Of a stretch of DNA of 64,000 nucleotides, positions 43,043-54,235 are shown piece after piece. Every line of letters begins with the position of its first letter. Positions within the stretch are counted from its first letter, which is position 1. The stretch is from Taxawa tesnikishii (nom. ined.) (lineage: Eukaryota; Ascomycota; Dothideomycetes; Dothideales). The stretch is taken from contig JAPDRO010000002.1 of assembly GCA_030247885.1 (NCBI GenBank), forward strand, positions 496,001 to 560,000, read 5' to 3'. The notes under the pieces were generated by a model. The model did not search any database and was not told where the DNA came from. It saw nothing but the letters and a program-made list of their open reading frames with translations. The position numbers and the translations under genes are program-made.

Positions 43043-44909
43043 ATGGCCAAGTACCTGGGTCTGAGAGGCACCAAGCTTCGTGCTGCCATCGGCATAACCG
43101 CGGGACTCTGTTTCATGTACGCTCCCCGACCATCAATGCCGCACATGGTATACTGACGCCTGGTCAAGAGCTTTCGGTTTTGGCCAGGGTGACTACGGCA
43201 GTTTGTTGACCGTTGCTACCTTCCGCGAACGTTTCCCTCAGATCGATACCATTGGCAATCCCGGCAGCTTGCACGTTGCGCAGATACAGGGTGCGTGAAG
43301 CTTAGGAAGAGAATACACGAGCAAGAATGCTCATACCACACAGGAATCACAAACGCAACATGGAACATTGGCTGTTTTGTGAGCGCCATCATGACCGTTT
43401 TCATGGGAGACATTCTTGGTCGGCGCAAGACTATCATGCTTGGACTGTTCATCATGGCCTGCGGCAAAATCATCCAATGCACCTCGTATAGCTTCGGCCA
43501 GTACATTGCTGGCAGATTCATTGCAGGATTTGGTATGTCCCACCAATACACGCCCTTAATAAGAATGACGGCTTACTAAGAGGACGTAGGTAATGGCTTC
43601 AACACGGCCACGGTACCCGCCTGGTCCGCCGAATGTATGAAGGCCCACCGTCGGGGAACGATGCTCATGGTCTCATCCGGCGCCTGTATCGCACTCGGAC
43701 TTGCCTTCGCTTATTGGATGGATTTTGCCTTCGCCTGGACAGAGCCTAGCTCCGCATCCTGGAGAGCGCCCGTCGCGTTCCAGATCATCCCTGCACTCCT
43801 GGCGTTCATCATGATTACTCTCTGGCTGCCGGAATCGCCTCGTTGGTTGATTCTAACTGGCAGGGAGGAGGAAGCTCTCAATGTTCTCGGCGCGTTGTCA
43901 AACCTCCCATCAGATGACACCGAAGTGCGCCAGGAATTCCTGCAAATAAAAGATGCGATTATCGAGATGGCTGCTGGCGGCTTCGGAACCTTGTTCTCAA
44001 TGGGCGATTACCGTTACGCGCAGCGCACCGTATTGGTCATCGTGCTGCAACTCGCACAGCAGTTTTGCGGTATAAACCTCATCACCCAGTACCTGGGTAT
44101 CATGTTCCGTGTGCAGACGAACTACTCGCCCTGGGTTGCGCGTCTGCTTGCCGGCTGTTGCGCCACCGAGCTGTTCCTGGCCTCTTTCGTGACCGTCATC
44201 GGTATCGACCGCTTCTGGGGTCGCCGCACGCTTACGATGTTCGGCTCTTCGGGGATGTGCATCTCGATGATCATCTTGGCCATCATGAGCTACCTGAACT
44301 CGGGGAGCAGCCACATCGTCATGGTCGTCTTCATCTTCGTCTACAACACGTTCTTCGCCATTGGCTGGCAGGGCATGGCCTGGCTGTGGGCGGTCGAGCT
44401 TACCCCTCTGCGCATCCGTGGTCCGGCTAACGCGCTCTCGACGGCTGCCAACTGGCTTGGCAACTTTGTCGTCGTGCTCATTGCACCCGTCGCCTTCCAC
44501 ACCATTGGCTACAGAACTTACATCATCTTTGCCGTCATGTAAGCCTTCTTCCTCATTCCCATTCACCTTTAGTACTCTACTGACTTACACTTCCAGCAAC
44601 GTCTTCATCCTGCCTATGATTTACTTCTTCTATCCCGAAACAGGCTTGCGATCACTCGAGGAGGTCGATGTGTTGTTCCACCAGGCCTCTCAGACACCAT
44701 CGCCATGGACCAGCGTGGTTAAGGTCGCTAACTCGGTACCGTTATGGTACGGAAAGGATGGCGAAGCAGGCTTCGCGTACGACCAGAGCGAGTGGCACCA
44801 GAGAGTTGCCAGACACTCATACGAGACGCAGCAGACGAGCTCTGGTTCGCCCGCTTCCAGCGACGTCAATGGAACGCACGAGCCGAAGCAGGGTCTGGAG
44901 CACGTGTGA
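43043..44909 (+). CDS. MFS sugar porter
   Basis: Five exons (43043-43116, 43169-43290, 43344-43532, 43590-44538, 44597-44909; introns 52-58 nt) give an intact 548-residue protein. Family signatures are present: GDILGRRKTIMLGL after helix 2, QYIAGRFIAGFGNGFNTAT after helix 4, WLPESPRWL before the central loop, QQFCGINLITQYLGIMFRVQ in helix 7 and FFYPETGLRSLEEVD at the end. About twelve hydrophobic segments fit the plasma-membrane proton-coupled or facilitative sugar transporters of fungi. Substrate specificity cannot be read. The C-terminal tail is hydrophilic and Ser-rich. Confidence 0.93.
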
Positions 44910-45681
44910 AGGAGATTCTCTTCTATGGAGTCGGATATGAGGTATGGATTTAGAAACAGCAGGGCCGTATAATTTGATAATATACTGCAGAACGCAGTGT
45001 TTGGTAATCTCGGCAAGAAGATGGGATAATGAGAAGTAAGGAAAATAGTGGATGAACGGCTTCTGCGAATTTGTATAACAGAATTAAAGACTTATATCTT
45101 GCATCACACCAAAACCTTTTTCTCCTATGCATGCAGCAACAGCATCAAGGGCATGGTTTTCTCACGCACTGTCGTCTTACACTGTCGTGACTGCGAGTTT
45201 CACGTCACGAGCGCGTGTCACGTCTGCTCGTGCCGGGGTCTTCGCATCTTCCACACTTCCGCTTCCAACAGCTTCTCGTCCGTCAACCTAAATATCTCTA
45301 GTGAGCGAATCAAGTTCCAAACCTATCCACCGTGGATAAAACCGGTGATGTGTTCGGACACCGCTGCAGCTTCCAGCTTGCGATCGTCGGTGCCGCATCC
45401 GGCTCGTATGCTCGTGTATTGAGTCATCCAGACTAATGCCTAGAATGCGTTGTTAAGTAACACCTCCTTTTCCACTTCCATTTATGAAATCCATGCCCTG
45501 TTTTGTTTGACCTTCTGCAGGTCGTACGGACTTTACTTTGGGTCTTCTGTCAAGCTCCTGCATTATCCAACTCCATACCGGTCCGCCTCCGCGTCCTGCA
45601 TCCCGCGTCCTCTCCTATCGCTTCTGCTGTACAAACACCTCCTCGTCTGGTGCTGACGGTATCGTCAAAACGAGGACGAGT
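44910..45681. other. intergenic region
   Basis: About 770 bases between two plus-strand genes. It holds the porter 3' end and the promoter of the next gene. A frame upstream of 45682 stays open but has no ATG. Confidence 0.45.
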
Positions 45682-48600
45682 ATGGAAACACTTATGAGCG
45701 ACACCTTTCTACGTCAGAGCACCAATGAAACACTGGCACGGCACTTCGCCCAAATTCTTCAAATAAAGCTTCGCAAACGCGACCATGTCGGTTCTTGCTT
45801 ACCAGCCTCCCCTGCCGCTGAACCCACCAACGGATCCATGCTCGGTGAGGCTACTTCATCAGCCGGCACAGATTATGTCGCTTTGGCCGCAGAGGAGATC
45901 ACCTCGCACCTGCTGGAAAAGACAGACTCAGGATTGATCCCACCACGTGTATTAGCGACATATCTGAAAGCAACACCGTATCCTAAAGCGGTCGCAGATG
46001 TCTTGGAACAAAGTCGTTCTCTTACAGCCCGCAAAGCGGCCATCAAGCGCTTCGGAGTCTGGATGCGGTCCAGGGCTTGGAGAGTCATGTGGAACGAAGT
46101 GGGAGCGGAGACAGGAGTACGGGAACTGCTCGCCCGCTGCTCTGTTTTGGAAGTGAGGATGCTCTGCAGCGCCCTCGGTCGATGCGGCGGCCACACTGCT
46201 CAAGCCAGCGCAAGACTTTCTCCCATTACGAGACTTCTTGAAGAATTACTGTATGCTGCGAACAAAGATGACCGTCGCCTACTGAAGTACTACGCTCTCC
46301 TTGTGCCTGCGTGTACCGCAGAGTTCGTCCGTTCTCTTCTTCAGGACGACCAGAGGCGTATTTTGGCATACGTGAACTTGCGTCAACTGCAAAGGCACCG
46401 TCCAAACCTCTTTCGCGAGAAGTTCACGAAACTTGTCATCACTGGTGACGCAAAGCTAGAGGACTGCGAACGGTTGCGGCCACTACTCCACTCGATACCT
46501 GACCGGATGGCCACTTTGGACGGGCATCGAGTATCAGCACCCATGCAGTATAGCTTCCATCTCATAAGCAACCTTGTCGAACACAAAGTAGAGGCCCCAA
46601 AAGTCTACCTTTCTACGCCGATCTAGCCGGACCTCTCTTGTCCCGAGCCATCAAGAAGAGAGTGCATCGCGACTTGCGGACGAAGATCATACAGATGATC
46701 ATCGATTACCTACAAGCTCACCCTTCCGCGACGCATGAGGACGCCCTTTGGTCCGGTGAGAGCAGCTTTGTTCATCACGTCGTACGTCTGTGGTCTGAGT
46801 ATCGGGAGGACCATGAGCACTTGATGCCTGTCGTCGTATCTCTGATTCCCGAGAAACGGCTAGCGGACCTGCACAACGTCGTGGATTTGTTAAACGCAGC
46901 CTGGTTCCGCTATCGTTATGATCTCCTGCACGTCCTGATCCTGAGAGGGAAAGGGTCCGAGACCGACATTGGCAAAGCCGATGACCTGCACCCCAGCTCC
47001 TCGACTCAGTGGCTTCCAGAGCTGTTCACTGCCCTTCCAACAGAGAGTTCTTTGGAGCTCCTGCAACGACTCGCCACCTCTCGACCGGCAATGGACTTCT
47101 TGGCGGTCGGGCAAGAGCATTCGATTTTCCAAGACAAAGCACTGCCAAATATGCCTCATGGCAACACTGTTCTTCTGAGGACATATCTCGAAAGAGGCTA
47201 CAAAGGCGCTTTGGAACGGGCGAAGTCCGCCATTAATGGACGTAAAGCAAGGGCGGCGAAGAGCAGAGAACAAGACGATCGTGCCTTTTTCGCTCGCTCG
47301 TGTCTATTCCTAGCGATTGCTAGCGGATCTCTCGAGGTATATGCAGAGACCTTGATATGGGCACGGCGCTTCAACCGCGATGCTTTGACCGTCAAGAGTC
47401 TGTATACAGGGCAGGTCTTCCAAACTTCTGAGGGAATTGAACTACTCTCCGGAATCCCAGAGCACCCACTCCGGGATTCTACGATGCAAGACATAGGAAC
47501 ACGGGTGACGAAAGCAAATTCAATTCTAACGGAGATGGTCGAAACTGCCCGTATGGGCCAGAGAGAGCCCTTCTTCCATTGGCGAGACTGGCAAGCCGTG
47601 TTTGGTTTGTTCAAGGCAGTTGTTCACACCAGACTGAGACGATACCCAAGGCTGGAGAAGATCTTTTCTAACGATGCTTGTTACGATTCAATCTGGAAAC
47701 CTACAGTCGAAGCCCTAATTAGTGCCGAGGAGTTTGGATTGAAGGAAGAGAACGAAAAGCTGCGTTTCAACAGCCTGAATGGGGTTCTCGCATACCACGA
47801 CCCCTCAAGCGTTCACTACGACTATGAGGTCGTATCTGAAGCCTCTGCACCGACATACTGTCACTTTTTGAACGACCTGGCAATACGCAGAGACCAGCTT
47901 TGGGAACGACGAAGACCCTTGTCGTCGCCAGCCGTGACGAGCCTGCCGGAACCCTGGCCTCGCGGATTGGCTGTCCAGCATTTAACTCACCATCGCGTCA
48001 AGGCGGAGCATCTGCCGCCTCACGTCGTCAAACGCGCAGAACGTGTGGTCTTCATGGAGTCAAGGTTGGCCCTTGCTCCAATGCCGGAAGACAAGGAGGC
48101 AATTGATGCTATTGGGCCATTTGTGGACGACTACCGGGATGCACTGAAGACATACGTGCAACAGGGTGTCAACAGATCCGACCAAGTCGCCAGAACCAAC
48201 AAGGCATGGGATCACGCTCTCAATGAGTTAACGGGCGATCGTATGACACGTGACGAAAGCGTGTGCTTCTGGAGGAATATCTTCAAGCTGACTGACACTG
48301 CTCAACTACACATTCCCGTCAAAGATCCCTACGAGAAGCTGCCTGAGAGCTTTCCCATCGTTGACAATGCAGATGAACCTACCGAATGGAATCCTGCATC
48401 TGGGCGGCCTTTGGATTTGGAAGAGCGGCCACTGCAGTCGACAATCTTGGACTGTATGCTAGAAGCAGGATGGTTCCACTATACCGACAGGCCCGTACTC
48501 CCAATCACGCAGACCACTGTGGCGACGAAGTCCGAGAGTTTCTTCAACCGGGATGGTGTGGATCGCTTCATGACACCCAAGACAAGAGAAGCTTTGATTG

Positions 48601-50645
48601 CATCGGTCTTGCTCTTCGTTGACAGCCAGAAGGGCGGGGGTCGTAGACTCCTGACCAAAGCATTCCCAGGCTTCAAAGACGTCCGCTTCCCTTCGCTTTT
48701 CTTGGATGAGGAATTCCTGTTCAGGGAGGACGTGCAAAGAAGTCAGACGCTCAAGATCCTTGGAAAGTTGTTGCCCCATGTCCCTGCTTCTCTTCTGGCA
48801 ACATTGACAGAGAATGCGCTGGATGTGCTAACTGCAATGGATCCGGAAGCACCAGCCCTTGCCAAACGCGAGGAAATGTGCATCCAGCTGCTGTCTTTGC
48901 TCGAAAAGAGTGACCGCCCGGAGCTAGCGACAGACATGGTGCTACGGACCGTCCTTGACCGACCTGATGCCAGTTCGTGGCACCGTAAACTCCTTGCGGC
49001 GGGATTCTTCAAGAGGCTGGGCCCCTCCGAGGTGCAAGACTTCTTGATAGCTTTCGGAGAAACCGCAAAGAGCAGGTTGCATCCGGGCGAATCGCCGTCT
49101 GACGGTCCCGCGATCTCGTCAGGCCCCTTGATCAAGGTCACCACCGTCAAGGCGCTCGCTCAACTAATGCAGAACGCGAAGTTCGTTTCTCCAACCCTCT
49201 CCGTGAGGCTACTCCGGGAGCTTTTCCAAAGGGCTACGCACATCGACATCAGGGTCGCTATTGCAGAGAGCCTGCTGAATATGCTAGCAGACTGCATTGA
49301 GGAGGTCTGGGAGCAGGTCATGTGCGCTCTGACAGAAGACGTGATTCCTGTTGCAACGGTAGTCAACGAGCGAGGAGCACCGATGAACGGCACAGAGTGG
49401 GCTAGGGCTGGCAACGTCGACCCGCTTCCAGAGATCCATGAGCCCTTGACGCTCGCTCAACCGCCGCTGTTGGCTGTTTTGATGCACACGGTGCGGTCAG
49501 AGCATCCGCTTCGTGAGCGGCGGCAAGAATTTATTGATCGAATCGTTGTTCCGGCCATCAGACGCTCGATGGAGAGCAACCGTAACTGGCTCGTCGCCTT
49601 TCTAAGCGAGCACGAAGCCCTGCGAACAGCTGGGGTTACGGTCGAAGACCTGCCTCTAGTGCCACTCAAGCCGTCCCTGCTGTCCATGTTGTTTGAGAAC
49701 TGTATCGAGCTGCTGCCAGCTACTGTCGATGGGATCTCACTGCTTGACTGCTACGGCAGGTTCATAATGACAAACATGAGCCCCACGCCCGCAACATCTA
49801 CACTGACCAAGTACGTGCTCGATACGCCGAACCTACGCGCCTCGAACGCTGGCGGGTACGTCCTGTCGCTATACAACAAGGGCCTCGAAATCTTTAGGTA
49901 CGGCTATTTCGAGGTCGCACAACTACTTCAGAAGCCTTGGAAGCCAACTAGGCCGGACGGTATCTCCGTCTCCCAGGTCCAGGATTTCGCAATGCAGATA
50001 GCGGAAGCTCTGATCGCAGGGTCGGATGAATCTTTCGCAGCGTGGGACTCCTACATTGAGGCCTTCAAGCCTCCTATCCAGGGTAGTCAAGAGCGCCAGA
50101 AGGCCTGGGTAGAAAACAGCAAGCCGGTTGTGGAGCGTATGAGGGATTTCATTGGAAACCTGCGCACGAGGGAGTGGCGGGATGACCCGCACCGCCGACC
50201 GGCAGTCCTACCATATACGTTCGCTTTGGAGTTGATGTTGCTGCCAAGGCCCGGCGAGGAAGCAATGCGGTACAACGCAATGGAGGTTCGGAGAATCATG
50301 CCAGCAGGACTGTACCACGAAAAGTTCGCACAGTTGAGAACTTCGATTCTGGGATCAGCGCCTGCTGATCGTATCGATCTTGCATGTGGACTGGGGCAGT
50401 GGACCAATGCCGAACTTTCTAATCTACTAGCGATTGATCTAGCCGACGAGCTGCTGAGAAAGGCGGCGGCTCCGAGGCAGCAGGAGCATGCGCAGATGGC
50501 GGTAGAGATGTTAGAGGGCTGGCGGAATAGCCCGAATGAGGACGTCAGAATGAGAGGGTTACGGACGACGAGGTTCCTGCGCAAAAAGGACGGGGGTAAG
50601 AATTGGTTCATGGGGGCCAGCAACGGCGGGCAGGCAAAGAAGTAG
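45682..50645 (+). CDS. large uncharacterised fungal protein, about 1,650 residues
   Basis: The start is taken at METLMSDTFLRQSTNETLAR (45682). Residues 1-308 lie in one frame. After one missing base near 46608-46612 (KVY then FYADLAGPLLSRAIKKRV) the rest runs open for 1,340 codons without introns. The protein is mostly helical and Leu-rich with many short amphipathic repeats (for example HNVVDLLNAAWFRYRYDLLH, PEEVQ-like turns, LSVRLLRELFQRATHIDIRV), as in armadillo/HEAT-type scaffolds. There is no membrane segment, signal peptide or catalytic motif that I recognise. The end is Lys/Gly-rich (FLRKKDGGKNWFMGASNGG). Coding is certain from length; function is unknown. Similar unnamed proteins may exist in other ascomycetes. 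Confidence 0.85.
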
Positions 50646-51210
50646 GTTGTGGGTGGGCCGTCAACAAACAAATGAGGAGTAGCATAGTTTCTCGTTTCGT
50701 TGCTGGAACCAGAGGCTAGATGAGCATTGGGATAATCGTTAATCGCCCCGACGAAAGACCGAGTGGCGGCAACAACTGGGTACCGGCAGCATGATGCTTG
50801 AGGTGCGATTCCAGCACGAGGCTGATCATGCTGGCCTTGCCGCTCTTGTTAGCATAGCTCCTAATGGACATATACATGCTACAGGACCTCTCTCGTTGCC
50901 TGGCCTCGAATCAACAGAGTCATTGATCTCCGCCAGCTTCCGTTCGCATCAGTGTAGGGCATCACAGTGTCTCGTGCAGCGGTCTTCGCCCCTGGTGCAT
51001 CGACCCTTATACCGTTCCGCTCAAACATGAGAGAAACGTGTTCAATGCGAAACACGTGGATCTTGAGTCTCAAACAGTCAGGACACGTTTGAAGAGCACC
51101 GTGCTTTCCCATACCACACTATATGTACAATACCGCACTCACCTTTACAAAAACACTTAACAAGGCCAGCCTCATTTTCATCCGCATATGCCGAACGCCG
51201 CAACCAGGAC
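50646..51210. other. convergent 3' spacer
   Basis: About 565 bases between convergent genes, with no recognisable element. Confidence 0.45.
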
Positions 51211-52847
51211 TCAAAAGGAAGGATCGAAGCCGAAGTCCTCCGACGGAGAAGGAGCCGGCTTCTGGCTACCCGGAAACTGGAAGCTCTCGTGGCCAGCGCG
51301 CCAGACGTCGATCCTCTTTCTCCAGGATGAGTCCTTCTCGAACATGACACTGACACTGTCGCACGGATCCAACACACCAAAGTCCCAGTCATCCATCTCC
51401 GGAGCCTCGGCAGCCATCAGCACATCCCTCTCCGACTCCTTTCCGGAGGGCAGGGAGTCAAGCCAGGCACGCATCTTCTGGCTCTTCTGGATAGCGGGAT
51501 CGAAACAGTCCTCGTCGTTGTATTCGAACTCGTCCTTGCCGAACAAAGATTCTTGGTCTTTGTCCCTGACGTCCACGCCGGCGTCGAAGGCGGCCTGCTT
51601 GGCGCGCATAACGGCCGCTTCAGCGGCGAAGATCTCCTGCGTCAGCGCGCGCATGTGCTGGAAGTGGCGAAGGTCGAATTCGACAACATCCTCATAAGCG
51701 CGCTCGCCTTTCTGCATCGCTACGATTTCGGCGGAGCGGACATTGTGCCGGTTGCGGAGGGCGCGCTCGGCGAGGTAGAGACGGCGCTGGGCCTGCTGGT
51801 AGTCCAGGACGAGCTGTTCCTCTTTCCTGTATTCGCTGATACAGTCGTCGACTGCAGCAGCAAAGGCACTTGAGGCTCCGGCCTTGGCCTGGGGTTGTCC
51901 ATTGCGGAAGGCGGCTTGAATGTGTGCTTCGCCCGCGAGAAGGCACTGTGCGCGGTCGACATCGTCGTTGGTCACAATATCGTCGAGATCGAAAGTCACC
52001 TTGGTTGGCGCTGGCGACTTGGGGTATTTCTTCTTCTCCTTGTTCTCCTTCTTGTCGTTCTTGAGGAGATTGGCACCTTCCAGCACTTGACGAAGGATTT
52101 TGTTAGCTTCGGCCTGCTTGTCGAAGAACTGCTTGTACTTGATCTCCAGCTCTTCATCGGCCTTCTGCCACTCAGCTTCCGCTTCATCCTGGACAACCTT
52201 CACGTCTTCCATCACCTGACCAATGGCAGCTGACAGCGCTTGATCGTTGGCATCGATGGCTTTCTCTCTGCGAGCCTTCAGCTCGTACCATTGTACGCGA
52301 ATCCTCTGCCTGCGCTTGAGAACGTCATCGAAGATCGCTCGCTCTTGCCTCTCGGCCTGCTCGACTTCCTGCGTGACTTTGACGGCTGCTTGCAGCTTCT
52401 TGGACAGGTCATATGTGAGCAGAATGGCAGGACACTCGAGCGTTCCGTCGTTGACCACAACCATCTGAGCCGGGTTGTCGGTGTAGTCCCCGGGCCCTCA
52501 CGAAGGAAGACGAATCGCTGGGTAAGAGGCAGTCCCAACTCACCCACTATCTCGCGGGGATCAGGAAGGAGCGGTTGGGCAACAGCGTCACCCAGGGCCT
52601 CGACCTGCTTCGGGGCCAGGTCAGCAGCATCTACACCTCTCATAGCCTTACCTGTTGGGCCAAGTAGCTTCACCGATCTGTTCAAGCGTCTCGCCGCATA
52701 CTCCACCCGACCAGCGGATGACTGGATTTGCGAGGAGCCCCTGTTCAGAAGGGGAAGAACCCAGCTTACAGGCCGTAACAGCTTCATCGATTGCCTCTTC
52801 CAGAATCCCTTCGGGGCGCTTTCAGAGATGCGGGTTGCAGATGTCAT
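51211..52847 (-). CDS. coiled-coil protein of unknown function, 517 residues
   Basis: Exon 1 is 52847-52548 (MTSATRISESAPKGFWKRQS) and exon 2 is 52464-51211, joined by an 83-nt intron with donor gtgggt (phase 0: ...DPREI then MVVVNDGTLECPAIL). A donor gtgagt four bases downstream would break the frame. Residues about 120-260 are strongly heptad-like and charged, with KKLQAAVKVTQEVEQAERQE and EAEWQKADEELEIKYKQFFD. A Lys-rich patch follows (KNDKKENKEKKKYPKSP), then a second helical part and an acidic C-terminus (DEFEYNDEDCFDPAIQ). The N-terminus is basic and could target mitochondria. No family is recognised. The reading frame is intact. Confidence 0.75.
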
Positions 52848-53635
52848 GGCTTGGTATCGGGGTTGGTACTGGAAGGTGTAGACGAGAGGCGGAAGACCAG
52901 CAGTCGTGGTTGGCAGATGGGAAAGTGCAGGGAGTCGTGTTCCTGTCGTTCACTCGAAGTTGTGACGACAGGGTTTAAAGGCTGCAGCATAGCGGCCAAA
53001 CAAAGACCGATGATAGAGGCGTTGTAAATTCCATGCTTTGAAGAAAACACTCACTGTATGTCTTACCTCTTTGTCTCGACGACATACACGTAACAATGCA
53101 GCACAGTCCCGATGAGGAACCCCACAATGCATTGTTGTCTTTATCTCACATCCTCTGGGTGGAAGGACCAAGAACAGCAACAACGCTTTCCTTGACGTTC
53201 GTGACAGCTGCGTATCAGCTTTGTTGTATGCCTCAAGATGCAGCTAGCAACCAGTTTTCTCAGAACTCGTCCTGACTGGCGCCGACGAGCTGAACATACG
53301 CAGGCTGTGACGTTTCTGGATCTCCTCCTCCGCTGATTTTGTATCCTCTATTCATCGGAGTCCTGTCCTGATTCCGATCGGCGTTTGGGGTCTGCAATTT
53401 GGCTTGATTCGTGACGGCAAGCATCGCTCGAAACGGCGTCTCGTCTACCGCCAGCAGTGAAAGAACAGAACCTCGTTGAGGGCAGGTGTCGCAGTTGCGT
53501 CGAACACGGTCACCGTTGGTTGGAATGCCGTCAGCCGCAACAGCGCCGGTCAGTTATACCCATCAGCTCTCAAGCTATATGAGTTGTCGCATCCTCGTCG
53601 CCTCTGGGTACGAAGAAGATACGCTCTTCTCCGCC
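52848..53635. other. intergenic region
   Basis: About 790 bases upstream of the coiled-coil gene. Nothing beyond its promoter is expected here, and nothing specific was seen. Confidence 0.45.
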
Positions 53636-53764
53636 TCCGGTTTCGGATCCATCAAGAAGAACAGTCCCGATGTTTAGCGCGCCGTCATCACCTCGTCCTT
53701 TGCTTCCATCGTCAACATGGCGAAGAAGCTGGTGGAGTTGGGGGAGCAGACGGGGAGGGCGTAG
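53636..53764 (+). pseudogene. relic of an NAD-dependent epimerase/dehydratase (extended SDR) gene
   Basis: On the plus strand a short segment reads GSIKKNSPDV, a TAG stop (53675-53677), then RAVITSSFASIVN in the same frame. V-K-R-V-V-I-T-S-S-F-A-S-I is the beta-strand of extended SDRs that holds the catalytic Ser region; here the Lys codon of 'DVKR' is replaced by the stop. No nucleotide-binding GxxGxxG start or YxxxK helix is found on either side. It therefore looks like a short, decayed host-gene fragment about 470 bases upstream of the Lon start. The match is short, so confidence is moderate. Confidence 0.45.
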
Positions 53765-54235
53765 TATTAGATCATGACGACCTGATAGATTATAGACATG
53801 GAATGGTATAGACTCCACACAACGATGCACAGAAATCACAGGAAAGGAGAGTTCGAATGCCCTGTAATTACCTTTGGTGCATGTGCTGTTCGAGTGTTGG
53901 TGATATCGCTCTACTCATCATCATACTCGAGTATGCCGATGCATGGAGGCGTTGGCGACTTCGGCGAAGCTCTCGAGCACGGGCCGTCTTGGAGGCTTCT
54001 AGAGAGCGTCATCTACAGTAATTAGAGCTTCGAAGGCGAATGTGAAGTTTCGCGTTTGAGCGCATTCAGCCGGCCCACTTCCACTCTGCTCCTCCTGCCA
54101 GACCTTCCAGTCCTGTATCTACATCTTTGCAGGCTGCTCTGTATTATCATATTCCCCTTACTACTCCTCCTCCTCCTCCGTTCTTACTAGGTCTTGCCTT
54201 TGCTGCATTTATCAGCAGCCCCGGAGCTCACGAGC
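53765..54235. other. promoter region of the Lon gene
   Basis: About 470 bases with a CTC-rich pyrimidine stretch (54155-54182) shortly before the ATG. No named element. Confidence 0.4.
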
